A stretch of 63,486 bases of DNA from DAIUFH01 sp036844705 (lineage in GTDB: Bacteria > Bacillota > Clostridia > Tissierellales > Tissierellaceae), in NCBI GenBank assembly GCA_036844705.1, contig DAIUFH010000003.1, positions 1-63,486 on the forward strand, in the 5' to 3' direction. Position numbers and translations under genes: made by a program. Positions 16,825 to 24,700 of this stretch are shown here, one piece after another (the stretch's first letter is position 1; every line of letters begins with the position of its first letter). The notes beneath the pieces are model-generated. The model was not told where the DNA came from. It did not search any database and worked only from the letters and a program-made list of their open reading frames with translations.

Positions 16825-18785
16825 TTGGTAGAATTTTAGGCAACCGATATGAGATTTTAGAGCAAATTGGTGAAGGCGGGATGGCCATTGTATATAAAGC
16901 TAAATGCCATCTATTAAATAGATTTGTTGCTGTAAAAGTACTAAGAGATGAATTTACTAATGATGAAGAGTTTATCCGAAAATTCAGAAGAGAATCTCAG
17001 GCAGCTGCCAGCCTTTCTCATCCAAATATTTTAAATATTTATGATGTTGGTAATGAGGAAATTGATAATAAAAATATTCATTATATAGTAATGGAATATA
17101 TTGATGGAATTACCTTAAAGGAATTAATTAAGTCCAAAGGAAAGCTAACGCCTGGTGAATGTGTAAACTATTCCTTTCAAATAGCTGAGGCTTTGCAGCA
17201 TGCACATAAAAATCATATAGTTCATAGGGATATTAAACCGCACAATATCATGATAACTAAAGACAATAGAGTAAAGGTAACGGACTTTGGGATTGCAAGA
17301 GCAGTTACTTCATCTACAGTCACTACTTCGTCTAATGTTTTAGGTTCAGTACATTATTTTTCTCCTGAACAGGCTAGAGGAGGATATACAGATGAAAAAT
17401 CAGATATATATTCTCTGGGGATAGTTATGTATGAAATGATTACAGGAAAGGTGCCTTATGATGGTGAAAGCCCAATAAGTGTAGCATTAAAGCATATACA
17501 GGAAGATATAAAGCCTCCAAGGGAAATTGACCCGACAGTTCCTGTAAGTATAGAGAATATAATATTGAAATGTGTGCAGAAAAGGCAAAGCGACAGATAT
17601 GGCAATATTTCTGAATTAATTCGTGATTTAAAGGGTATTAAAAACCTTGATATAACTACTAAAATTGATGATGAATTGGAATCTGCAACACGTATCATTC
17701 CAGCTATAGATATTGAGGAAGATGATGAATTGGAAACAAAAAGTAAAAAAAGAAAAAAATATGGTAATAGTAGTTCCCAAAAAGGTAAAAAGAAAAAATC
17801 TGAAAGTGGAGGAGCACCAGTAGTATTGCTGGGAATAGTATTAGCTTTTCTCTTAGCGACAGGTATGTTTTTTGGTTATGCTAAGCTTAAGGATTTTATA
17901 AGTATTGAAGAGATAGCTGTTCCAGAAATATTGGGTATGCAGGAAGAAGAGGCAAAAGCCAAAATAGAAGGCTTAGGTCTGGTATTTAATGTAACTGACA
18001 GAGTAAAAAGCAATGAATATGAAAAAGGCGAAGTTATGTATCAGTCTGTTGGTCCAGATGACACTACTGTTAAATCGGGCTATCCAATCAATGTAACAAT
18101 TAGTGAAGGTGCCGATTTAGTAACTGTACCTCTAGTCAATAACAAGACATTAGAAGAGGCAGAATCATTGCTAAATGAAGTGGGATTAAATATTGGGACT
18201 GTTGATCCTGAATTCCATGATACAGTGCCTAAGGGAAGTATTATTAGTCAATCCCCTGACGCACTATCATCTGTGGCACCTGGAAGCAGGGTTAATCTAG
18301 TTATTAGTCAAGGCCCTGAAGTCACAACTGTAAACATGCCTGTTCTCATAAATATGCCTATTGATGAGGCAAAAAATACCATTACAGGACTAGGTCTAGT
18401 GGTTGGAGAGGTAACTCCACAACCTAGTGAAAATGTAGAAAAGGATCTTGTGATTTGGCAGTCCTATGAAAAGAATACTGAGTTAGAGACAGGTACAGCT
18501 GTTGATTTGTATATAAGCTCAGGACCTGCAGAAACTCCTATAGATAATGGAGAAGACGACAAGGAAATATCTACTAGTTTAACTATGAATCCACTACCAG
18601 ATAGAGAAGAAACAGAAATGGTCATTTATCGTATTCAGGATGGGGTTACGGATATTGTTTTTAATGAAAAGCATAAGGCTAGTGATGGCGCTTTTGTTAT
18701 CACTTTACATTCAAAAGTAGGAGCTAGATTTGATATTTACTATGATGGAGTATATCAAGGTAATAAGATTGCAGGGGAACAATAA
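16821..18785 (+). CDS. prkC: PASTA-domain Ser/Thr kinase PrkC
   Basis: This 654-residue membrane kinase has a cytosolic Hanks-type domain (about 10-270; K39, HRDIKP with D137, DFG with D155), a basic juxtamembrane linker rich in K, one membrane helix at about 334-354, and three extracellular PASTA repeats at roughly 365-431, 432-500 and 501-569. An extra extracellular domain follows to the end. PASTA domains bind muropeptides or lipid II; in Bacillus PrkC triggers germination in response to them. Substrates here are unknown. rsgA follows, as in Bacillus. Confidence 0.95.
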   Translation: MIGRILGNRYEILEQIGEGGMAIVYKAKCHLLNRFVAVKVLRDEFTNDEEFIRKFRRESQAAASLSHPNILNIYDVGNEEIDNKNIHYIVMEYIDGITLKELIKSKGKLTPGECVNYSFQIAEALQHAHKNHIVHRDIKPHNIMITKDNRVKVTDFGIARAVTSSTVTTSSNVLGSVHYFSPEQARGGYTDEKSDIYSLGIVMYEMITGKVPYDGESPISVALKHIQEDIKPPREIDPTVPVSIENIILKCVQKRQSDRYGNISELIRDLKGIKNLDITTKIDDELESATRIIPAIDIEEDDELETKSKKRKKYGNSSSQKGKKKKSESGGAPVVLLGIVLAFLLATGMFFGYAKLKDFISIEEIAVPEILGMQEEEAKAKIEGLGLVFNVTDRVKSNEYEKGEVMYQSVGPDDTTVKSGYPINVTISEGADLVTVPLVNNKTLEEAESLLNEVGLNIGTVDPEFHDTVPKGSIISQSPDALSSVAPGSRVNLVISQGPEVTTVNMPVLINMPIDEAKNTITGLGLVVGEVTPQPSENVEKDLVIWQSYEKNTELETGTAVDLYISSGPAETPIDNGEDDKEISTSLTMNPLPDREETEMVIYRIQDGVTDIVFNEKHKASDGAFVITLHSKVGARFDIYYDGVYQGNKIAGEQ

Positions 18786-18810
18786 GTCGGCCGCGTTAAG
18801 GAGTGTATAA

Positions 18811-19686
18811 ATGGATGAAGGTATAATAATCAAAGGTATTGGCGGATTTTATTATATAAAAACCAAAGAAGGGATAGTTGAAAGTAGAGCTAGGGGGATT
18901 TTCAGAGAGGAAAATCTGACCCCTTTGGTTGGAGACAGGGTGAAAATTCGAGTTAATGAAGAGGATAACAGTGGTTATATAGAAGAAATATTGGAAAGAA
19001 AGAATGAATTAATTAGACCACCTGTTGCAAATATTTCTCAGGCTATAATCGTAATGAGTATAAAAAAGCCAGATATCAATACCTGGCTTTTGGATAAATT
19101 CTTAATAATGGCAGAACACAAGAATTTAAATATTATAATCTGTTTGAATAAGATGGATTTATCTGAGAAAGAAATATTTAGATTAAAAAATGCTTATGAA
19201 ACAATAGAATATAAAGTAATAATAACTAGTGTAAAAGAGAATAAGGGCATTGATGAGCTGATTGATTCTCTAAATGGTCATATAACTGTATTTGCAGGGC
19301 CATCCGGTGTTGGCAAATCATCATTATTAAATAAGATAAACCCTGATTTCAACAGAGAAACTGGTGATATAAGCAACAAGTCTAAAAGAGGGAAACATAC
19401 TACGCGAAGTGTTGAGCTATTGGAGTTAGGTGAAAATACATTTGTATTGGATACCCCTGGTTTTAGCTCACTTGATTTAAGCTTTATTGAAGATCCATCG
19501 GATTTAAAAAGTTATTTTAGGGAAATAAAAAGATACGGACAAGAATGTAGATTTTTGAGCTGTTTACATGATAAAGAACCAGATTGTGCAGTAAAGAAAT
19601 ATGTTGAAGAGGGTATCATAAGTAAGGGTAGATATGATAACTATCTAAGCTTACTTGAGGAAATAAAAAATAATAGGAGGTACTAG
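18811..19686 (+). CDS. rsgA: Ribosome small-subunit GTPase RsgA
   Basis: This 291-residue GTPase helps late 30S maturation. It has an N-terminal OB fold (about 1-65), a circularly permuted G domain with NKMD before the P-loop GPSGVGKS (163-170), and DTPG. A C-terminal zinc knuckle is built from cysteines in CRFLSCLHDKEPDC plus a histidine. The start follows AAGGAGTG. In Bacillus this gene is part of the prpC-prkC-rsgA-rpe-thiN run; here thiT and repeats intervene before thiN. Confidence 0.95.
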   Translation: MDEGIIIKGIGGFYYIKTKEGIVESRARGIFREENLTPLVGDRVKIRVNEEDNSGYIEEILERKNELIRPPVANISQAIIVMSIKKPDINTWLLDKFLIMAEHKNLNIIICLNKMDLSEKEIFRLKNAYETIEYKVIITSVKENKGIDELIDSLNGHITVFAGPSGVGKSSLLNKINPDFNRETGDISNKSKRGKHTTRSVELLELGENTFVLDTPGFSSLDLSFIEDPSDLKSYFREIKRYGQECRFLSCLHDKEPDCAVKKYVEEGIISKGRYDNYLSLLEEIKNNRRY

Positions 19687-19687
19687 A

Positions 19688-20350
19688 ATGGCTATGATTG
19701 CACCGTCTTTGCTGTCAGCAAACTTTGCAGATTTGGCTGAAGAAATAAGAAAAATAGAAAAGGGTGGTGCAGATTATCTACATCTTGATGTTATGGATGG
19801 TAATTATGTTCCGAATATAACCTTTGGCGCTCCACTCATTAAAAGTATAAAAAAGATAAGTTCTATTCCATTTGATGTACATTTAATGGTAGATAAGCCT
19901 GAAAGATTTATTAAGGATTTTGTGGATGCAGGTGCAGATATTTTAACAGTACATGCAGAAGCTACAACTCATCTTCATAGAACTATTCAGGAAATAAAGC
20001 ACTATGGAATTAAGGCAGGTGTAGCCTTAAATCCTGCTACACCTCTAAATGTTTTAGAATATGTCTTGGGTGATATTGATTTAGTATTGTTAATGACAGT
20101 AAATCCGGGTTTTGGAGGACAATCATTTATCAATGCTACTAAAAGTAAAATTAAGTCATTAAGGCAAATAATAGATAGTAGAGGGCTTGATATTATTCTT
20201 GAGATAGATGGTGGAGTAAAGCTTAGCAATGCTAAGGAATTGGCCGAGTTAGGAGTAGATTTATTGGTATCCGGCTCTGATATATTTGGAGCAGCAGATA
20301 TTGAAGCAAAGGCAAAAGCATATAAGGATTTATTTGATAAAGCTTTATAA
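19688..20350 (+). CDS. rpe: Ribulose-phosphate 3-epimerase
   Basis: This 220-residue TIM-barrel enzyme interconverts ribulose 5-phosphate and xylulose 5-phosphate in the pentose phosphate pathway. Motifs include IAPSLLSANFADL, LHLDVMDGNYVPNITFG with metal ligands, VHLMV, MTVNPGFGGQ and EIDGGV. The start is one base after the rsgA stop and is preceded by TAGGAGG, so the two genes are coupled. The sequence shows no anomaly. Confidence 0.96.
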   Translation: MAMIAPSLLSANFADLAEEIRKIEKGGADYLHLDVMDGNYVPNITFGAPLIKSIKKISSIPFDVHLMVDKPERFIKDFVDAGADILTVHAEATTHLHRTIQEIKHYGIKAGVALNPATPLNVLEYVLGDIDLVLLMTVNPGFGGQSFINATKSKIKSLRQIIDSRGLDIILEIDGGVKLSNAKELAELGVDLLVSGSDIFGAADIEAKAKAYKDLFDKAL

Positions 20351-20387
20351 ATGTGATATATTTAAGTTAACTTAATAGAAAATATTA

Positions 20388-20473
20388 ACACTAGGGGAGC
20401 TATTAGCTGAGAGTGAACTTGAGGTTTCCGACCCTTATGACCTGAACTAGGTAATACTAGCGGAGGGAAGTGT
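20388..20473 (+). promoter_or_regulatory. TPP riboswitch (THI box) upstream of thiT
   Basis: The region has P1 arms ACACT (20388-20392) and AGTGT (20469-20473) and the conserved core segments AGCTGAGAG, GACCCTTATGACCTGAAC, and GGTAATACTAGCGGAGGGAAG. These match the thiamine pyrophosphate aptamer in order and spacing. The aptamer precedes thiT, a thiamine transporter gene, which supports the assignment. A hairpin follows as the likely expression platform. Confidence 0.95.
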
Positions 20474-20488
20474 GTATTGATTTTTAAT

Positions 20489-20520
20489 ACCCATTCCCTA
20501 AAAGGAGTGGGTTTCGCTAT
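20489..20520 (+). terminator. Expression-platform hairpin of TPP riboswitch
   Basis: A nine-base-pair stem ACCCATTCC / GGAGTGGGT with a six-base loop lies 16 bases after the aptamer and is followed by TTCGCTATTTT. The T tract is interrupted, so termination may be inefficient. The thiT ribosome site AAAGGAGG lies just downstream. Confidence 0.6.
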
Positions 20521-20538
20521 TTTAAAGGAGGAATTAGC

Positions 20539-21075
20539 ATGTCAAAAAAATTTAGTATCAGAATGCTGACAGAGGGTGGTATAATGTTAGCGCTAGCAGT
20601 TTTACTAAATACCATTAAAATTTATCAGGCTCCTAATGGGGGTAGTGTATCAGCCGGAAGTATGATTCCATTATTGCTTTATGCTTTAAGATGGGGAATT
20701 GGTCCTGGCTTAGTTATAGGTGGTACCTATGGACTGCTTGATTTTATGTTCAATCCGTATTTCTATCATCCGGTACAATTTTTATTAGATTATATTATTG
20801 CATATGGATTTATGGGTTTAGCAGGAATTGGTCATAATAAAGATAATCATATTAGTTATGCAAGAATGATTATTGGGGTAGCTTTATCAATAGCTGGCAG
20901 AATGTTCTCTCATGTTCTTTCAGGAGTTATATTCTTTGCAGAATATGCAGGAGATCAAAATCCTTGGATTTATTCTATTATATATAATGCAACATATTTG
21001 ATACCTGAATTGATTATTTCTTTAGTTGTGTTAATATTAATATGGAAACCACTACAGAGGATGGTTAAGAGGTAA
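20539..21075 (+). CDS. thiT: Thiamine ECF transporter S component ThiT
   Basis: This 178-residue protein has about six membrane segments and ThiT landmarks: an Arg-rich start (MSKKFSIRMLTEGGIMLALA), SAGSMIPLLLYALRWG and a FNPYFYHPVQFLLDY loop. ThiT binds thiamine and works with a shared energising module (EcfA/A'/T), which is not in this window. It is controlled by the TPP riboswitch just upstream. Its last codons and stop lie in the first units of a heptamer repeat array, so the C terminus MVKR may have been altered by the repeat. Confidence 0.94.
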   Translation: MSKKFSIRMLTEGGIMLALAVLLNTIKIYQAPNGGSVSAGSMIPLLLYALRWGIGPGLVIGGTYGLLDFMFNPYFYHPVQFLLDYIIAYGFMGLAGIGHNKDNHISYARMIIGVALSIAGRMFSHVLSGVIFFAEYAGDQNPWIYSIIYNATYLIPELIISLVVLILIWKPLQRMVKR

Positions 21076-21140
21076 GAGTTAAGAGGTAAGAGTTAAGAGT
21101 TAAGAGGTAAGAACTAAGAACTAAGAACTAAGAGCTAAGA
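21064..21140 (+). repeat. Tandem 7-base repeat, 11 units
   Basis: Eleven consecutive seven-base units follow the pattern (G/A)(T/G/C)TAAGA: GTTAAGA, GGTAAGA, ACTAAGA and GCTAAGA variants. Identical variants are clustered, with three ACTAAGA units in a row, as expected for slippage. The first unit and part of the second are the last codons of thiT and supply its stop. Confidence 0.9.
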
Positions 21141-21144
21141 GTTA

Positions 21145-21204
21145 TGTCATTCTGAATGGATGTGAAGAATCTGGGATTTATACCATAGGTCCCTTAGGAT
21201 GACA
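21145..21204 (+). repeat. Dispersed repeat with TGTCAT inverted ends
   Basis: A 60-base segment is bounded by TGTCATTCT and AGGATGACA, which are near-perfect inverted repeats, with GAAGAATCT inside. From memory, repeats starting TGTCATTCTGA and ending in GGATGACA or GAATGACA occur in many unrelated bacterial genomes. Only one copy is in this window. It touches the heptamer array, so the two may have arrived together. Confidence 0.65.
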
Positions 21205-21231
21205 AAAATAATAATATTTTTAAGAAGGTAG

Positions 21232-21876
21232 ATGTTTATAATGGATGGATTGATTATTTCTAGTGGAAGTATCAAGGATTACAATATATTAAACGAGGTA
21301 ATTAAGGATAAGAATTTTATTCTTTGTGCTGACGGTGGTATTGCTCATTCGATAAATATGAATATTGTTCCAAATGCTGTAATAGGAGATTTAGATTCTA
21401 TTAATCAAATGGGAAGGGATTTTATTAAAGAACATAATATTCCGATTATTAAATTTCCTGTAGAAAAGGATGAGACCGATACAGAGTTGGCAATTCTATA
21501 TCTTATAGAAAATAATATTAAAAACATTACTCTTATAGGCGCAACTGGCAGTAGACTCGATCATACCATTGGGAACATCTATCTTCTTAAAAGAATAAAA
21601 CAATTAGGAGCAGTAGGAAAAATTGTAGATGACAACAATTCAATATATCTGGTTCATGACTATATTAAGCTTAAGGGGAAGAAAGGGTATTATTTGTCCA
21701 TTATACCTATCACCCAAGATGGTTTAGTAGTTACACTTAAAGGTTTTTATTATCCTTTAAACGAAGATTTTATAGGTTTTGGTACTACACTTGGTATTAG
21801 CAATAGAATAATTCATGAATATGGGGAGATAAAGATTATAAAAGGTGAGGCATTAATTATCGAGGCGAAGGATTAA
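21232..21876 (+). CDS. thiN: Thiamine pyrophosphokinase
   Basis: This 214-residue enzyme makes thiamine pyrophosphate from thiamine and ATP. It shows CADGGIAHSINMNIVPNAVIGDLDSI, the DETDTELAI metal motif, and GATGSRLDHTIGNI, in the normal order for ThiN. The start is uncertain: ATG 21232 is only three bases after AAGAAGG, while ATG 21241 is 12 bases after it. Together with riboswitch-controlled thiT it forms a thiamine salvage pair. The repeat block lies between them, so riboswitch control may or may not extend to thiN. Confidence 0.9.
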   Translation: MFIMDGLIISSGSIKDYNILNEVIKDKNFILCADGGIAHSINMNIVPNAVIGDLDSINQMGRDFIKEHNIPIIKFPVEKDETDTELAILYLIENNIKNITLIGATGSRLDHTIGNIYLLKRIKQLGAVGKIVDDNNSIYLVHDYIKLKGKKGYYLSIIPITQDGLVVTLKGFYYPLNEDFIGFGTTLGISNRIIHEYGEIKIIKGEALIIEAKD

Positions 21877-21939
21877 ATTTTTTGTAACTAAATTCACTCC
21901 TTTGAATAGTATACTATAAAGGGATAAGGAGTGATAATT

Positions 21940-22110
21940 ATGAAAAGATACTTTCACCGTTATAGTGTAAAATCCAAACAAATAATTGGACTTACCTTAG
22001 GAATAATTGGACTATTAATACTAATTAGCGTTATACCTATCAAATTCCTCTTATCCCTAATTGGAATAGGTTTTTTAGCAATTGGATTTCTATTGATGAA
22101 AATAAAATAA
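21940..22110 (+). CDS. Small two-helix membrane protein, unknown function
   Basis: This 56-residue open frame starts MKRYFHRYSVKSKQ and continues as two hydrophobic segments (about 15-32 and 37-53) ending in KIK. A ribosome site AAGGAG precedes the ATG by seven bases. A TATACT box lies about 25 bases before it, and a strong hairpin follows, so it looks like a real monocistronic gene. It sits between thiN and rpmB, where Bacillus has the 26-residue spoVM, but the sequence does not resemble SpoVM. I do not recognise the family. Confidence 0.6.
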   Translation: MKRYFHRYSVKSKQIIGLTLGIIGLLILISVIPIKFLLSLIGIGFLAIGFLLMKIK

Positions 22111-22146
22111 GGCTTACCATTTTTTCAAAATGGAAGCCTTATTAGT
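22106..22146. terminator. Bidirectional terminator between small ORF and rpmB
   Basis: A long stem of ten plus seven base pairs with one bulge (AATAAGGCTT ... AAGCCTTATT, inner CCATTTT / AAAATGG) separates the convergent small gene and rpmB. On the minus strand the stem exits into a T-rich run. Confidence 0.8.
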
Positions 22147-22166
22147 TTATGTCCGCACTATATTTA

Positions 22167-22358
22167 TTATAAAGCTCTTTCAACATACCCAGATCTTAAA
22201 CATCTTGTACAAACATTAATCCTTTTAACTGAACCTTTAACAACCGCTCTTACACTTCTAATGTTAGGTGCCCAGCTTCTTGAAATTTTCTTATTTGAGA
22301 AAGTAACCTTGTTACCAAAAACTTTTCCCTTACCGCATACTTCACATACTTTAGACAC
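22167..22358 (-). CDS. rpmB: Ribosomal protein L28 (bL28), zinc-binding form
   Basis: This 63-residue large-subunit protein has the CEVCGKG and CTRC cysteine pairs of the zinc-containing bL28 form. The core SNKKISRSWAPNIRSVRA is typical. The start is a GTG behind AAGGAGGTG; the upstream in-frame extension has no homology to L28. It is encoded against its neighbours, as in Bacillus. A good promoter lies about 75 bases upstream. Confidence 0.95.
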   Translation of the reverse strand: MSKVCEVCGKGKVFGNKVTFSNKKISRSWAPNIRSVRAVVKGSVKRINVCTRCLRSGYVERAL

Positions 22359-22429
22359 AAAAAACACCTCCTTAAATACGACTAATATACCTTTATAAGT
22401 ATTATTTTCTATTTTTAACAACACACTAT

Positions 22430-22459
22430 ATTCTAACACAATCATATATATAAAATCAA
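22430..22459 (-). promoter_or_regulatory. Sigma-A promoter of rpmB
   Basis: On the minus strand TTGATT and TAGAAT are separated by 18 bases, giving an untranslated leader of about 65 bases before rpmB. Confidence 0.55.
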
Positions 22460-22522
22460 CTATTATGTACAAAAATGCAATTATATTGTATGATAATAGT
22501 ATTAATTAAGAATAGTATTTAG

Positions 22523-22551
22523 TTGAAGAATTTATACTAATATTGTAAAAT
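22523..22551 (+). promoter_or_regulatory. Sigma-A promoter of asp23-yloV
   Basis: TTGAAG and TAAAAT are separated by exactly 17 bases. The start of transcription would be about 28 bases before the asp23 start codon. It is divergent from the rpmB promoter. Confidence 0.68.
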
Positions 22552-22585
22552 AATGATATGGAATTAAAGATAGGAGGCGAATTTA

Positions 22586-22942
22586 ATGGCTGCCAAGATA
22601 AATACAGAGTTAGGTGTAATTAGTATAGATGATAATGTAATCGCAAACATAGCCGGAATTTCGGCTATGGAGAGTTATGGTATTATCGGAATGGCTTCTA
22701 AGAATGCAACTGATGGGTTATTTGAATTACTTAAATCAGATTATCTATCTAAAGGAATACGGGTTAATTCAAAAGATGATATATTGACGATAGATTTACA
22801 CGTGATATTAGAATATGGTGTTAGAATATCTGTTGTAGCAGAGAATATTATTGACAGGGTTAGATTTAATATAGAAAAATTTACTGGCCTAAAGGTTGGC
22901 AGAATCAATGTTAATGTTCAGGGAATTAGAGTAGAAAGATAA
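22586..22942 (+). CDS. Asp23/Gls24-family protein (YloU-like)
   Basis: This 118-residue protein is a single Asp23 domain with ELGVISIDDNVIANIAGISA and VEYGVRI-like core (ILEYGVRIS) and the ending INVNVQGIRV. Members are envelope-associated or cytosolic proteins of poorly defined role; the yloU-yloV pairing is conserved across Firmicutes. The start follows TAGGAGG. It is 18 bases ahead of the DAK2-domain gene and shares its promoter. Confidence 0.9.
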   Translation: MAAKINTELGVISIDDNVIANIAGISAMESYGIIGMASKNATDGLFELLKSDYLSKGIRVNSKDDILTIDLHVILEYGVRISVVAENIIDRVRFNIEKFTGLKVGRINVNVQGIRVER

Positions 22943-22960
22943 TTTAGGGAGGTACTATAC

Positions 22961-24610
22961 TTGATATTAGAAACTATAGATGGGGTATTGCTAAAAAAGG
23001 GGCTTTCTAATGCGGCAAGACTTCTTGAAATCAATAAAGAGGAGGTTAACTCCTTAAATGTTTTTCCTGTTCCTGATGGGGATACGGGGACCAATATGCT
23101 GCTAACAGTAAAGTCAGCTATTAAGCAAGGTTTAAGTGCAGAAGAAAATGATGTGTCAAAAATTGCCTTGGCAGCTAGCCAGGGTTCACTGATGGGTGCA
23201 AGAGGTAATTCAGGAGTTATATTGTCACAATTATTTAGGGGCTTTGCAAATGGAATTAGGGGTAAGAAAAGTATGGATGTCAAAACCCTTGCGGAATCCA
23301 TTAAACAGGCAGCTGATACAGCATATAAGGCTGTAATGAAGCCAACGGAAGGAACAATTTTGACAGTTGCAAGAGAATGTGGCGAATTTGCAATGTCAAT
23401 ATATAAAGAAGATAAGGATATAATAAAATTTCTTGATAGAGTGATAGATCATGGCAATAAAACTCTTGATAAGACACCTGAGATGTTACCTGTTCTAAAA
23501 CAAGCTGGAGTTGTGGATGCTGGTGGAAAGGGATTGATGTATTTAATAATCGGCTTCTATAATGCTGTAGCAGGTATAGAGGAAATAATTGAAGAAGTTG
23601 TTGCTAGAGAAAATATAGAAAGTCCTAAGAAGAGGGAGCATATTGATACTGATGATATTAAATTTGGCTATTGTACAGAATTTATGATAAATACCGATTA
23701 TAATGATATTGAGCACTTTAGAAATGAATTGTCCGTTCTTGGGGATTCGTTGCTTGTAGTTGGCGGAGATGGTATTATTAAGGTTCATATTCATACTAAT
23801 AACCCAGGTGTTGCATTGGAAAAGGCACTTAAGCTAGGCAGTCTAAAAGATATTAAAATAGACAACATGAGATACCAACACGAAGAGGTTTTGTTAAAAG
23901 ATGAGCTGAAAAATTTTAGAAAAGAAAATAATAATCTTGAAAAGACCTTTGACAAGGAATATTCATTTATTTCTGTTTCCGTAGGGGAAGGGCTGGATGA
24001 TGTATTTAGAGATTTGAATGTGGATGAAATAGTTTCTGGTGGTCAGACTATGAATCCAAGTACAGAAGATTTATTAAATGCCATTGAAAAAACAAGTGGA
24101 AAGCAGGTTATTATTCTTCCAAACAATGGCAATATAATATTGGCAGCAGAGCAGACAAAGAATTTAAGCAAAAGAAATATCACTGTTTTACCAACAAGGA
24201 CTATTCCACAGGGAATTGTTGCTTTATTGACTTTTAATGCAGATTTAAATCTAGAAGAAAATATAAAGGTAATGACAGAAAGCATTGAAAATGTAGTTAC
24301 CGGACAGGTAACCTTTGCTGTAAGAGATACTGAACTTAATAGTACACAGATAAAAAAAGGAGATATAATAGGTTTATCTGATAAGGAAATTTTATCATCA
24401 GGAAATGATGCAAATGATGTAACTATGGAATTAATTCGTAAAATAAATAAAGAGGATTCTTCTATTATTACTATTTTTTATGGACAAGATATTGAAGAAG
24501 AATATTCGAATATTTTAGCTGAAAGATTAGAAGAAGAATTTGATGATTTGGATATTGAAGTGATATATGGTGGTCAGCCATTATACTATTATATAATCTC
24601 TATAGAATAA
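22961..24610 (+). CDS. fakA: DAK2-domain fatty-acid kinase ATP-binding subunit (YloV/FakA)
   Basis: This 549-residue protein has an N-terminal DAK2 (DhaL) nucleotide-binding domain with VPDGDTGTNM (D39, D41) and GARGNSGVILSQ, a middle domain, and a C-terminal DegV-like region. FakA phosphorylates fatty acids held by the FakB (DegV-family) proteins and feeds PlsX/PlsY phospholipid synthesis. No fakB is in this window; plsX is about 10 kb away. It starts at a TTG eight bases after AGGGAGG. A terminator covers its stop. Confidence 0.9.
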   Translation: MILETIDGVLLKKGLSNAARLLEINKEEVNSLNVFPVPDGDTGTNMLLTVKSAIKQGLSAEENDVSKIALAASQGSLMGARGNSGVILSQLFRGFANGIRGKKSMDVKTLAESIKQAADTAYKAVMKPTEGTILTVARECGEFAMSIYKEDKDIIKFLDRVIDHGNKTLDKTPEMLPVLKQAGVVDAGGKGLMYLIIGFYNAVAGIEEIIEEVVARENIESPKKREHIDTDDIKFGYCTEFMINTDYNDIEHFRNELSVLGDSLLVVGGDGIIKVHIHTNNPGVALEKALKLGSLKDIKIDNMRYQHEEVLLKDELKNFRKENNNLEKTFDKEYSFISVSVGEGLDDVFRDLNVDEIVSGGQTMNPSTEDLLNAIEKTSGKQVIILPNNGNIILAAEQTKNLSKRNITVLPTRTIPQGIVALLTFNADLNLEENIKVMTESIENVVTGQVTFAVRDTELNSTQIKKGDIIGLSDKEILSSGNDANDVTMELIRKINKEDSSIITIFYGQDIEEEYSNILAERLEEEFDDLDIEVIYGGQPLYYYIISIE

Positions 24611-24633
24611 CCCTACCTATGGTAGGGTTATTT
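24607..24633 (+). terminator. Rho-independent terminator after fakA
   Basis: An 11-base-pair stem ATAACCCTACC / GGTAGGGTTAT with loop TAT is followed by TT and then ATG. A family 2 palindrome begins six bases beyond the stem-tail. Confidence 0.65.
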
Positions 24634-24638
24634 ATGAT

Positions 24639-24680
24639 GTCGGAAGTCTAAATCTCTTCGGTTTAGCTAACGTAGCCGAC
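24639..24680 (+). repeat. Palindromic element, family 2, copy 2
   Basis: This 42-base element has outer arms GTCGG / CCGAC and an inner hairpin CTAAATC-TCTTC-GGTTTAG. Its 3' end TAACGTAGCCGAC is identical to that at 969-981. Relative to copy 1 the second pair of the inner stem changes from C-G to T-A, and the sixth from T-A to T-G, so pairing is kept. The preceding bases ATGATGTCG resemble the family 1 flanks (ATGA ... AGATGTCG) with the family 1 hairpin removed. Confidence 0.75.
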
Positions 24681-24700
24681 ATAAATAAATAGGAGGATAT

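Noticed and set aside
18786..18799. GTCGGCCGCGTTAA between prkC and rsgA resembles the reverse complement of the family 2 end (10 of 12 bases)
   Set aside because: There is no second arm and no hairpin, and the match is short. It may be a remnant but cannot be supported.
21064..21140. CRISPR-like array
   Set aside because: Units are seven bases, contiguous and without spacers; no cas genes are near.
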